DNA of 64,000 nt, from assembly GCA_022702705.1 (NCBI GenBank), contig CM040427.1, positions 14,841,625 to 14,905,624 on the forward strand, written 5' to 3'. A model generated the notes under the pieces. It saw nothing but the letters and a program-made list of their open reading frames with translations, was not told the DNA's origin and did no database searches. The stretch is from Papilionanthe hookeriana x Papilionanthe teres (taxonomy: Eukaryota > Streptophyta > Magnoliopsida > Asparagales > Orchidaceae). Positions 47,164 to 59,427 of the stretch are shown here, in pieces. The position numbers and the translations under genes were made by a program. Each line of letters starts with the position of its first letter. The stretch's first letter is position 1.

Positions 47164-48149
47164 ATCAAATCTAATAAAAATTTAATAAAATCCAAATAAA
47201 TTCCAAATAAATATTCTATAAGCTCCTACAAACATCTTCCAAGCAAATAATCTTCCCACCATTGATCTTTTCATGAATTTCTCCAAATTTTCAATTTTTT
47301 GTAATTTTCACAATGTGAAGAAATCCATGGATAAAGAAGAAAATTTCTTTGGAAAAGTGTAGATGTTACCCGAAGAAGAAGGAATCCGGAGTTTTTAGGA
47401 CAAAAATCACTAAATATAGCAAGGTAGGAGAATCGTCAAGGAAGCACCGACATGAGTAGGGGAAGGAAGAAGTTGCTCAAGCAGAAAAAAATATGGCGTC
47501 GAACAAGACATTTTCATGATTTAATGGGGTAAACCTACAGTTCATTCAGTTCTGCTCCTAGGCATTGGATTTAACACTTTGGTGCCCTACTCTTGGGTAA
47601 GTGGCTCTTAGGCGCTAGGTATCAGTGCCTAAGCGTCAGTGCTAAATTTTGCAAATCTTGATTTTTTAAACATAAGCACCACACACCAAAGGTTTCAGAC
47701 CCCAATTTACTCAATTCAACACTCATTTTGATCATTTATCATATTCCAGGCTTCTCCTAACCTTTGTTTGCAAAATCCCTCGAATCCCAACTAGGAACAA
47801 TCCTAGCAAATTAATCAACCAAAACACTTCGATACACAATAATTGATTAAGCACATTAAAAAATATACATATTGACAAACACAACAAATTATCACATAAA
47901 TAAATACCTCATTTTTTACACAAACAATCAAATATAGATCCTTCACAAACTGAGAAGAAAATACAAAAAATAGGCAAACCAACACGCAAAAATACAAATA
48001 TGTAGACACTCAGACACTTTCAAAATAGAGTTCAACATACAAGCACAGAAACTTATAAATAAGAGTTCAGCACATAATAGCCACTACTCACTATCTTCAT
48101 TAATGTTATTCTCCTTTATATTATCCTTCATTGATTGGTGGTGCACGTA
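47164..48149 (-). other. Leader of copy B and spacer
   Basis: Non-coding. It holds GCGCCTAAG-type words at 47,550-47,640, about 400 bases upstream of the copy B start, at a position comparable to the set upstream of copy A. Confidence 0.4.
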
Positions 48150-49172
48150 CAGATTATAAAATGGATAGTGAGGAAATTATTCTGTAGAATCATTCTGATC
48201 CACTTGTTTTTTTGATACATCCTTACTTGTACCTCCTAGAAATTTGCAAGATGATCTGCTTGAAGCTTAATCTATCAGTCCAGATAGTCAAATTGCTTAG
48301 ACATGTTGCCAATTCTGGTTTGAATGTTTGTCATTTCCTCCTCTATCTTCTTCATCTTTTCTGTCATACATTCAATGCTAGCAACTCACCGTGGTCGTGA
48401 TGTGCTATGGAAGAGCAAGAAGAAGACTTATCCATATAAGATCTACCACCCTGCAGTGCTAGAATATCAATGTTGTCGTACATCACAATGAATTGGTCCA
48501 TGGCTTCCAAGGTAGAGGTTCCTTTTCCCAATTCTCATATGGTAGTTGGGCTTGACTACACGGGGAAAAGAGAACAGCTAGATGTCTTAGCCCCGTAGTG
48601 GGTCTATTCAAAGAATAACCAATTATGGATAAAAAAAACCAATGCTCCTACATCAATAGGATTACTAGTCTGAATGCAGTAATTGAGAATAACACTTTCC
48701 TTAGTTACTTTCCTGGGTTTGTAGTTGGAAGAAATTTGGCAGCAATGAATAAAAGCTGAACTTTTGAGGAAAAGTTTAACTTTGAAACTGAAAAACTCAA
48801 TTCATTCCTCATCGTCCAAGTTCCTTCACTATCAATAAGGAATCTGAAATCTTTCTAATTTGTCTTTTATTGGGGCAAAAATGGCATAACTTGCCTCAAA
48901 CAAAGACTAAGACTTGATGAAATTTCAGAATATTGGTGTAGAACTCCTTAACGACAGAAATAACAGCAACAACAGCGCCAGTGTAACATAACACTTCCCA
49001 GCATCTGAAAGAATTACTTCTTCCACTTGATTACCTGGCGAAATAAAATCTCTTTCCTTAATCAATTTATTAGGCACAAGAAATCCATTATAGTAGTTCT
49101 ACACTTCTTAGTTGATGAATTTCTTTCTATCTAAAACACCATTGTCATTGCTTCCCAAAGTTTTAGATGCCA
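48150..49172 (-). pseudogene. Athila-associated 'putative plant transposon protein' ORF, copy A
   Basis: It starts at ATG 49,172 (MASKTLGSNDNGVLDRKKFI), parallel to copy B, and likewise hits a stop right after FIN. The diagnostic box KVTKESVILNYCIQTSNPID (about 48,640-48,700) and a basic/coiled C-terminus (TNIQTRIGNMSKQFDYL-like in mixed frames, about 48,270-48,340) follow. It is strongly diverged from copy B and has many stops. Confidence 0.6.
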
Positions 49173-49629
49173 TAAAATCCTTCCAAACACACCAAAATCT
49201 TAAAGTAATCACTCTTCATAATCTTTAGGTTTATGGGATTTTAAAAGGGGAAGAAGCAAGTTCAGAACTAGCAGGGGTATTTTTTTACGAATTCTCGTAT
49301 TATGATGCCTAGGCGCAAGTCTGGGCACTTAGGCGTTGAGCTTTCTGTAACTAAGCACTTAGGCATCAGATTTTGGCTCCTACAAGCCAGTGCTAGAATT
49401 AGCACTGCTTCGCCTAAGGTCCGAATAACACATCCCAAACTCATCTACAACATTAAAGTAGTGTTTTGTGCTTCTTCTAATCATGTAGGTCTCATTAACA
49501 CTTCATATATTAAATAAAACCTCAACTATAAAACTTTACAATAATAACCAACTTAAATCAATTCAGACGAAGTGTTTGGTTTAACGTCATCGGCTCGACG
49601 TACCCAATGTTTACATTGGTTGACCCAAC

Positions 49630-50640
49630 ATTAGGACATCATCAAATATAGGTTTGTTTAAAGCAATTTAAGGGTTTAGTCCGTGTCCATTTACTTTAAA
49701 TATTCTTTCAGTTCTCAGATCTTAAATATCCACAACACCATATGAATATAATTTTGTTACAATAAATGGCCCCGACCATCTGGATTTATGTTTTCCAGGA
49801 AATAATTTCCATATTGTATTATATAGTAAAACTTCTTGTCCATGTTCAAATCTTTTCTTAAAATCTTCTTATCATGCCAAATTTTCATCTTTTCTTTATA
49901 ATTTTTTTCATTCTCATAAGATTCATTTCTGATTTCCTCGAACACATTTAATTGGAATACTCATTTCTCGCCAGCATCTTTCAAATTATAATGAAATTTT
50001 TAATAGCCCAGTAAGCTTTATGCTCAAGTTCTATCCAAAAAATGGCACGCATTTCGAAATATGAGCCTACTTGGTGACGTTCCTATAGGAGCTTTATATG
50101 CAGTCCTATAGGTCCATAATGCATAATCAAGTCTAGCATACCAATATTTTCTATGAGGATTAATAATTTTTTCTAATATTCTTTTAATTTAATGATTAGA
50201 AACATCTGCTAGACCATTGGTCTGAGGATGAAAAGCTGTGGCAATTCAATATTTAATTCCATAATTTTTAATTAATGTTTCAATTATTTATTTTTAAATT
50301 GAATTCCCCCATCTATAATAATTACTTTAAGCATTCCAAATCTGCTAAAAATATTTTTCTTTAAAAGCTTTGCAACACTTTGATCATCACAGCGGGGTAA
50401 ATCAACTTCTTTAATCCAGTTAGAAAAATAATCCACAGCAATTTAAATATACAGTTTTCCTGAAGATGGTATAAATAGTCCCATAGAATCCAAACCCCAT
50501 ACATCAAAAATTTCAATTTCTAAAGTAAAATTTTGGAGCATTTCATTCCTTTTAGAAATATTGCCTACTCGCTGAAATTGATCACATGTTATTACAAAAA
50601 TATAACATCCCTAAATAAAGTAGGCTAATAAAATCTGAAT
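49630..50640 (-). pseudogene. Athila-type integrase, decayed
   Basis: On the minus strand it shows CDQFQRVGNISKRNEM (about 50,545-50,590), then FDVWGLDSMGLF with the first catalytic Asp, AVDYFSNWIKEVDLP, FSRFGMLKVIIIDGG with the second Asp, and a C-terminal region with YNTIWKLFPGKHKSRWSGPF (about 49,770-49,830). The catalytic Glu region is mutated beyond recognition. Numerous stops. The motif wording places it in the Athila branch, not with the giant Tat element. Confidence 0.75.
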
Positions 50641-51583
50641 TGTATAATCTTAAATGCATTTCTATTGACTTCGTAATGTCTTTCAAATTCCGAATCATGA
50701 CATTTTTGAATAATTTTTTACATTTCTTATATCAATAAGTGTGTTCCCAAAAGTAAGAATTAGTTTCACATATAATTTTTTTTGTTCTTTATATGTTAAT
50801 CTGACAGCTACAATATTACTTACTATAAAATTAACTATATCAGCATACTATGAAACATGCCAATCAATAACAGCGTATAATTTTTCATTAGGAAATATTC
50901 ATTGATTTCATTTTCAAAATTAAAAAAAATTTATTGTTCTAGCCTTAATAAATGATAAGCAATTTGATTGTCAGATCCCTTCTATCAGTTACCTTGAAAT
51001 CAAATTCTTACATCAGAAGGACCCATCTAATAAGTCTTGGTTTTGCATCCTTCTTATGCATATGATAATTAATCACAAAATGATAATTATGAACTATACA
51101 TTTTATTGCAATTAGGTATGGTCTAAATTTATCAAAAGCATATACTATTGCCAATAGTTCTTTTTCAGTAGTTGTATAATTAATCTAAGCTTCATTAAGA
51201 GTTTTACTGGCATAGCATATAACCTTAAAATTTTTTTCATATTTTAAAAATCATAGCATATAACTTTAAAATCATAGCATATAACTTTAAAAATTATAGC
51301 ATATAACTTTAAAAATCTAAGCTTCATTAAAAGTTTTACTGGCATAGCATATACTCTAACAAAGCCCTAATAACATAATCACTCACATCACACATTAATT
51401 CAAATGGTTTTCCCAATCAGGCGAAACAATAATAGCTGCAGTGATTAATTTTTCCTTTAATAAATTGAAGCCTTTTAATCATTCCTGGTTAAAATAAAAA
51501 ATTGCATCTTTTTCTAAAAGATAACCTAAGGCTAATACCTTTAATATATGTTAATGTCCATCCAAAGTTTTTTTATAAATTCT
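50641..51583 (-). pseudogene. Athila-type RT end and RNase H, with the RT core deleted
   Basis: On the minus strand the frame entering from the solo-LTR border (RIYKKTLDGH) jumps within about 40 bases to the RT/RNase H junction (LLEKDAIFYF, LLKEKLITAAIIVSPDW). RNase H follows with TTEKELLAIVYAFDKFRPYL and KKDAKPRLIRWVLLM. The catalytic RT core is absent, so a deletion occurred before or after the LTR insertion. At 51,184-51,350 a 130-base duplication with four 22-base units (ATAGCATATAACTTTAAAAA) lies inside RNase H. Confidence 0.75.
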
Positions 51584-54500
51584 TGTTGACCTCATTTTTT
51601 ATGAGGTTCTTTCTTCTCTCTCCTTAGTGCTTAGGTTCTAGCCATAGGTCTTCTCCTTGACTATCCTAGAAGACTAGAGATGGAACCCACCATTTAGAAA
51701 TTCAAACACTTCTTAACTCCTTTCAAACCCCAAATGTTTGATTGTAAACCCCCAGGCCACCTGGAGGGTTAAAACCAATATGTGAAGGTTTAAAGGATGA
51801 GTTTCCTATAGGACTCTTTGGCCTTAAGATTACCCTGGGTGGTCTAGTCTTGGTGAGGTACAGCTTGCACACACCACACTCTCACACACATTCCAAATCC
51901 TAAAACTACTCTTACCCAACTTGGCTTCCTGACTCATGTAGGAAACTCATATGGATGGACCTCAATCCCTAAGCCCCTGGCTAAGAGGGTTAGGAACAAC
52001 ATATTGAATGCCTAAAATGAGTCCTCTCATGGCTCTTGTGAGCTTAGCATGGCTTCATGGCTCAACCAAAACAGTTTCACTCTACTCACACCTAATCAAT
52101 CTTCATTTTTCCCAAATTTTAATTTTTGACCCCCGAGGCCCTAAACTCACCAAACCTACCAAATACCCTTGAAATTGCCCAAAACTTCCAAAATTGCCTA
52201 AATTACCCAAAATTTCTCAAAATCAATCCTAAACATTCCCCACCACTCAAATTGGTCATCCATGGCCAAATATACCAAAATTTCCAAAAATACCCCCCAA
52301 TACCCTCCAAATACCCAAAATACCCTTTTTGACCCAAAAATCCAAAAATTCCCAAAACATTCCAGAAAATCCCAAATATTCCCAATTTTATTTTGTTCAA
52401 CTGACACATACCCCATTTTTGTCAATTTAACCCAATTTGATTAAAAGTCTCAAATTAGCCCTTAAGGCCCAAAGTGACTAAGCAACCCAATCCATCCCAA
52501 ATTCAACCCAAATGACAACCAATTTTCCCAAAATTTATTTTGAAATCTTCCTAACATCCCCACAAACAAGACTCTAACTTAATTTACCCTATATTTGGAC
52601 CCAAACTCCACCCAAACCTAACCCAAATCAAAATTCCCCAAATTGTTCTAAACCAATCATGAACCCAAATAAGCTCAAACCCCAAAATTAAGACCCAAAC
52701 AAAATTGAGAACTATTTGCAACACTCCCATAAACATTTTGCAACATTAATTTTACACCAAAACCAACATTAGCCCAAACTTAGCCCAAGTTAGCCCAATT
52801 TGACCCACTTTTACTCTATTACTAAAAGACCCAAATTAAACCCAATACAACCCCAAATGACACCAAATCTTTTCTAAAATTTTCATAACACATTCATAAA
52901 TAAAATACAACATTTATTTAGCATAATATTTTACAAAATTTTCATCCATAAATTTATTTTGAAGCATAAAAGCCCACTTTCCTAAAACATTTAAAAGCCC
53001 ATTTTCCACTAAACTTAAAAAGCCCAAAATTGGCTCTAAAGCCCACATAACATTTTCTTCTCATCATCCATTTAATAAAATCACCTCCTAAGTTCTATTT
53101 CATCATTTAAATAAACTAAATGTGGTCTCATGGAAATTTTTCATCACAATGCCCAAAAATTCAAAGCCCTTTTCCATGAAATTGACCAAGCTTTGCCCCA
53201 AGCCACATGGAGTCATGAAGCCATGGATAAGCCACTAGCAAGCCTTGGGAGCCACTTTACACATCACCATGCCATTAATTGTAAAAGGAGGAGACTCTTT
53301 TAAAGTCCCTTGAAAAGGTTTTAACCCTTTTAATGCTTCACCTTAACTTAAGATTAATCTAAATATTCTTGGATGGGGACTTCACCACCCTTTCCTAGCT
53401 GACTCACCTGACTCCCACAGCACTCAAAGCCCCTTGGTGGGTGCACCAAACCCAAATCCATGCATTTGACCCATTTGAACCTAAAATACACCCTTACCCA
53501 TTCCATTTTAAATCAAGCTCTTTACACATGGCCAATGCCCATTGCTTGCACCAAATTCAATCCCTAGACTCACTGAGTCAGATGGTGACCTGACCCTGGC
53601 CGGACCACCACCTGGGTCGTCGGAAAACCCCATGTCCGAGAGCTCCATGTGAGCTAAAAAGCTCAAAACTTGTTTGCTGAGTTGTCCCAACCTAAATGGT
53701 CACTGCAGCTGCTCTTCTCCTCCCCTGAGCAGCTGATCCCAGCCCTCAATTGCCCCTGGGAAGCTCTATAGCCCTGGTTAGTTAAACCCACCTCCCTCAC
53801 GGCCAAAGAAGGTGCTGACATTAACCTTACCAAAGCTCTACCAAAATTGCTCCAAACTCTTCTCCTGACTTAGAGCAATTGATCCCCACTGAAATCCAGC
53901 CCTAAAACCCCCTCTGTGAGTTCAATTTCTGAGTCCAATCTCAAGCTCAAAACCAGGACATTTCACCACAGTGAGCAAAACTCCAAATTAATCAACTCTA
54001 CACCTTCACCAGACCAAGAGAGGAAGTTCCCCAGTGGAAGCCCCCTCACCAGGCCACCCAATTGGGCTAGAGACCAAAGCTTGAAATCGGGTTTGGTGGA
54101 AATCATACCTAGGCATTTCACCACAGCTCCAGGCTTCATCCTTAGCTTCCTTGGACTCCAACGAACGTGCGGAGTCTCTCTGATTAAAGCTTCACTTCTC
54201 AGAGCCAAGGTATTGATCTCTCCCTTCCCGAGAGCTTATTTCGATTCTCCATTTTGTTTGAGTCCATTTTATATCATATTAGCTGTATAGATGTGTTCGT
54301 CTTATTGAGACGAGTCTATAAAGTCCAAGATCATGAAACTTGGTGGACAAATGAGGGAGATGTTAGGGTTTTAGTGTGGACGGTTCTCGGGTTAGGGCTC
54401 TCAGGGACGATGAACAGATGTCGTCCATTCGTGCATGTATCAAATGAACGACTCAGATCACGTCGAACGGAGGCACAAAGCGGAACCGCGGGACGTGTGT

Positions 54501-54689
54501 CTGCTGCTTTGGATGACGACGTCGAATCAAATTACGCCGCATGGGCTTTCGATCCGGATGTTGGCATCGTTTTTTTTATATATTACATGCATGGGATGTC
54601 CATTAGAGCATACCAGGGTCGACAGGTGTTACTCGAAGCATCACTCGGGAAATTAGCTCAAATTGGCTCATCCACCTGCGAGCTTGTTC

Positions 54690-55065
54690 AGATGACCTCG
54701 AACGATGAAACGGACCACGCGAGTGTGTCCGGAACATCGATATTAGCTAGGAAGGACGTCTATTTTACTACGGTTTTGCGAGCGGGGTAAAAATTGTGCA
54801 AATTATCATTTTTAGCCCGATCATCAAAAGTCACTCGAACGACTCCGGACGACGAAACGGATCACACGATTGTGTCCGGGACGTCGATTTTACCTACGGA
54901 GGATGTTCATTTTGCTACGACATCGCGAGCGGGCTTAAAATATGCGAATTATCCTTTTTGGCCCAATTACTCAAAAAAGTGGTTCGAGCGGCCCCGAATG
55001 ACCCCGGATGACGAAATGAACTCGCGCCATTGCATCCGAAACGTCGGCTTTACCTAAGAAGGACA
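54690..55065 (+). repeat. Three degenerate 148-160-bp tandem units
   Basis: The words GACCTCGAACGATGAAACGG (54,694), GACTCCGGACGACGAAACGG (54,841) and GACCCCGGATGACGAAATG (55,000) each introduce a similar segment with TGTGTCCGG..ACGTCGAT and GCGAGCGGG. Confidence 0.75.
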
Positions 55066-55990
55066 TCCACTTCATCTGCGAGCACGTATACGAGTTAAAA
55101 AGATGCGGAGGATAATTATAATATTATTCTTTTTATTAATCATATAATATATAATACATTATATATTAACATATATAATATTATTATATATTAACAGATA
55201 TATAAAACAAACAAAGAAACCTACGCCAAAAAAGAAGAGGGTTTTTAGGGATTCCCATCGCATCTTTTCTTCCCGTACCGCCATTCCTCCTTGTGAACCC
55301 TAGCTCCAGTTTTTTTTTTTTTTCTTCCTTTCTCTCACGCCGCAGGAGTTGGACGCCGCCTTCTCTCCTCGTCGGACTATCGCCCGCCGGCCTCGTCGCC
55401 GCTCCCATCTTCTTCACCGGCCGAGCAGCCCCCGTTGGCCGGATTTCGCAAAGAGGTACGGCCCGAGCTTCCTACCGCCGTACCTTTTCTTCCTCCTCGC
55501 CGGACGTCCGCGCCTCCCGCCTGCCGTTCAGATCTCTAGCCGATCTTTTCACCGCCGCCTCTTTCTTTTCCGGCCGGAACACTTACCCGAGAGCTTCTTA
55601 TTCGGGTGCCGCATCGCCTCAGCCTTCTTCATCACTACCTCGCCGGTGGCCGCATTCTATTCAACACCCCGCCGGTACGAGTAGCTTTCGCCGGCTATTG
55701 AAGACTTCCCGGTGATTTTCCCCGGTCTCCACTCGCTGACCCATTTCGCCGGCGAGAAACTCGACGCCGTTAAAGCTTCCGACTATTCTGGACCTACTAA
55801 ACACTTTGCTGGAGTGCCTCGACTTCGACGGACAGCGGACTTCTTTGCTCTTTAGGAGATTGCAAGGACTTCTACCGTGGGTGAAAGCCTCTTAGAGTGT
55901 TCCCGGGCGTCGTGCAAACAATGCGACGGTATATCTAAAAAACTCTTGCATTTCGTTTCGTAGCCGGCCGTAGGTGGTAGTTGTTAGGCG

Positions 55991-56040
55991 TGCGGGTTCG
56001 ATCGCCCGCACGGGGTGCGCGCGCCGGCGTGAGCCGGCGC
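55991..56040. other. Two adjacent GC-rich hairpins
   Basis: TGCGGG (55,991) pairs with CCCGCA (56,005-56,010). GCGCCGGC (56,021-56,028) pairs perfectly with GCCGGCGC (56,033-56,040) around a GTGA loop. They sit in the GC-rich core of the nested LTR, possibly in the transcribed leader. Confidence 0.7.
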
Positions 56041-58215
56041 GGCGGCGCGCCTATGTGATGGATCGTTTATTTCCTAGAGCGAGCCTTTAGGATAGGATCA
56101 TTTTTACATGCGTGGTCCGATCCCTTACGAAACCGAGTGAATCCCATTTTTTTGTTAGCCTTTAGCACATAAATCCTAAAGTTTGGAGCCCTTCTCGCTC
56201 CTCTTTGCTTTGAATGCGTCGAGTTTTCTGGGAAAGCTTGAAAGACTAGTCTTTGCAAAATGAAAAAATGTGCGGCATTAGTTCGTTTTGCAAAGTTTGG
56301 AGGCATCGTGAAATTTTAAAAAAAAAGCGTCATCGTTAATTCGTTCATGATGAAATGGAGAACTTCCTCTTTGAGATTCAAGGAGAAGTTCCCCATTTAC
56401 CTCGCCTAAGCAAAGATGGTAAACCTCATTTCCTTCATGTACTGACCCTAGGTGTTCCCCGGGCGAGGTCGTTAGCACGGGGATGGCTCCCTACCGCATA
56501 TGTGTTCCCTCTTTTATTTTGGTATGTTTCACTCATATAGGTACCTTCGTATTGGCATGTTGCACAGTTGCATTTGTGTGTTATCGCTTGCATGTTCACC
56601 CAACACCATCGCACTTGCACCTCGCACCCTGCATTTTGTGCAATCACAAATTGCATTGACGTTGCACGTCGTACTTCACCTTTACACGTCGCATGTCGCA
56701 CCCCCCGGTCGGCTGTCCCAAACCGACCGACAGCAGGTGTACTCTGCATTTAGTGTTTACGCTTCGATCATGCACCCCAATTATGCTGACTAGCTAATTG
56801 CGTCATTGTATGTCATGCATGTGTATGGTTGCATTCTCGCATATGTTTGTGCATGTGTTCAGCTACATATCATGGGTCATATGTTTGGGTCACATAATCC
56901 TTCATTTTGTTGTGACCATGACGCATCGATACCTTTTTTACCATTTCGGAAAACTCATCCTTTTTTTGGGCCGTTGTCGCCATGACACACTCATCTTGTC
57001 CCGAGTCACTACCGCTGCGGTATATTCTTCCTCCATGATTTGATCATTTGCATTCTCATTTGCATTATTCATACGAATAGTGAGCCAGACCCGTTAGGAG
57101 AGTGACTCCTGTGTCGGTCGCGATGCCTTAACGAGCATTGCTTGCCGGGTTGAGCCCAATGAGCAATGCGAGTTAAGTCATCGGGATTGGCACGAGTATG
57201 ATCGTGCTAAGGATCCAAATAATCTAATTCTCGTCACCATTGCATGCTACGGGCTCGCATTTAATGGCCCCCCCCTATTTTGAATTGTAAAAAAAAATCC
57301 ATATATATTTCCATATTTATTAAGTCATATGTGAGGCCATCAATTTCTTTTCTTTAATTTTCACCCCGAGTGACACTTATTAGATCCTTTGGATCCTCAG
57401 CGTGGGGCCGGCAAGGCGACCCCGCTAAAGTCATACTGAACCTAGACTCGTCCCGCACTTAAGTTCTAGGTTGATGCACTTTTCGTTAGATGTTTTGCTA
57501 GGCTAGGGCTTAGGATGCTAGTTAGTCTTTTCGACACCTCCGGCTATTGTTATGTGTTGTGTTGTCTTCGTGCTAGCCATGTGTCACATTTTTCTTTTCT
57601 CTCGATGTGCTTGCATGTTTGTTATGTATGGTAGTATGTTAGGATGATCTTACGCAGGTGCCGTGCCTATTTACACATATTCACACAGGTGCTGTCTTGG
57701 GGGGCATGTAATGGTTTCTAACCCCTTTGCCTGCAGGTGCTAAAAGCTCCCCCTAATTACAAGGCACGGCTTGTTATTTTTTTTTACGTTGCATGGCGTG
57801 CCCGTTAATAATTGTTTTATGCAGGTTGAGTCTTTATTTTCCTTTTTTGGATGTATTTGATAGAGTCCCTGGCGAGTACGTATCGGAAATAAGGTACGAG
57901 CATGGGCTTCGAGGCGGATGATGCACCGAACCATGTGACGAGGACCGTGAGCAACGGCTCGTGGCTCGTACCTTAAGTCCGAATTCTATCATTTTCTTGT
58001 ATAGATTTAGGACCGGATATGTATATGCGGAGTCCGGCCGCTTTTATATTTTTTTTTCTGGATTATGTCGCCGGTCCAGCGGCACTCGGCCTCTTTTTAT
58101 TTATTATTTTGGGGTGCTTTCTTGTTTTCTTTTTTTCTCTTGCATGATTTGCATGTTTGGAGCGTTTATTTTATTTATGTTGTTTCTTTTTGTGGTCTGG
58201 GAGCGTTTTATAATG

Positions 58216-58265
<50 letters not shown>
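58216..58265. repeat. (TA)n microsatellite
   Basis: Pure TA run within the nested LTR. The frames that cross it are not genes. Confidence 0.95.
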
Positions 58266-58267
<2 letters not shown>

Positions 58268-59384
58268 TTTTTTTAAAAAAAAATAATAATCATAATAAAA
58301 AATTCAAGATAAATTAAAATTTAGGATTAAAAGATTCAAGACTTTCTTTTAAAAATATGTATATACATACATAACCTGCTTTACTTTCCTGCATGGCCTT
58401 TGGGCCGGTTTTAAAACGGGTTGCATTGCATGGCAATCACCCAAATCATATCTAATAGGGCCTCCATACTTAGGATTGTGGTAGATAACTGCATCATTTC
58501 TTGCATTTTCCCGAGAAGAAGCCCCCGCGCTTCTTCAACCCGGCTAGCCCAGCATAATTTTGTTTAGGTGGTGTCTAGTGCGTTTAGGATGTTAGGAGGC
58601 TTCCCGACCCAGACGGGATATAAGTCCTCTTGTTGGAGTGTTTGCAGCTTTGTAGCTGAACCTCCTTTACTCTTTCCTTCTCGTGGCATCCTCGCCATTT
58701 TGGCAGGTATAAGACCCATTTCTTGAAGCTCCGACTTGTAGTATAGGATAGAGTTTTCTTTTTTCCTTCGACCTTAGGGCTACCGAGGTCCCCCGTGGAG
58801 GTCACGATCTATGGATTGCCGATGCGGGGATCTCGGGACGTGTTGGGTCGACTACCTTCACTACCCGTAGACTTAGGGTCCCAACGGCTTGGAATGACGG
58901 GTCCGCGGTACCTCGACCTTGCCACTCTACCTTTTAGGACTCGCTCTTTTCCTCCCTTTTGATCGCCCGTTGAGCCCTTTCTTTTCCTCTAACTTCGTTG
59001 ATATCGCTTCGACGACCCGATGCCGATAAGCCGCCGCCCGTTCGGGATACGACGATTCGTCCTCTCGCCCTTACGACCCGGACGTGCTATGACGCATCGT
59101 GATACCCCCGTCAAGTGATTTATGGTTATTTCGTAGGTCCCGTGTGCCGAGGAGCCGCTACCCACTCGAATACGAGGGACTCACTCTCCACCGGGATGGC
59201 TTAGCGTGAGCTCTAAAGCATTGGGATTACTCCATACGAAATAGCCACCTATTGATGTCCCATTCCCCCTGTGTTCAATGATAATAAAGCGAAATTCCTT
59301 ATATCGAGAGTATTCTCGGGCGCCACCCAAGATATAATTAACCGAGTAGGGATACGTCCCTCCGGGAGACTTTGACCCCGAGAG

Positions 59385-59391
<7 letters not shown>

Positions 59392-59425
<34 letters not shown>
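59392..59425. repeat. (AT)n microsatellite
   Basis: Short pure AT run between A-rich and T-rich tracts in the 3' part of the nested LTR. Confidence 0.9.

Positions 59426-59427
<2 letters not shown>

Noticed and set aside
55293..55715. 140-aa and 111-aa ORFs rich in Ser, Pro and Arg
   Set aside because: GC-rich low-complexity LTR sequence. No domain and no start support.
57961..58317. Hydrophobic ORFs with long YIYIYI runs (also 43,761-44,063 and 59,249-59,587)
   Set aside because: Translation of (TA)n microsatellites.
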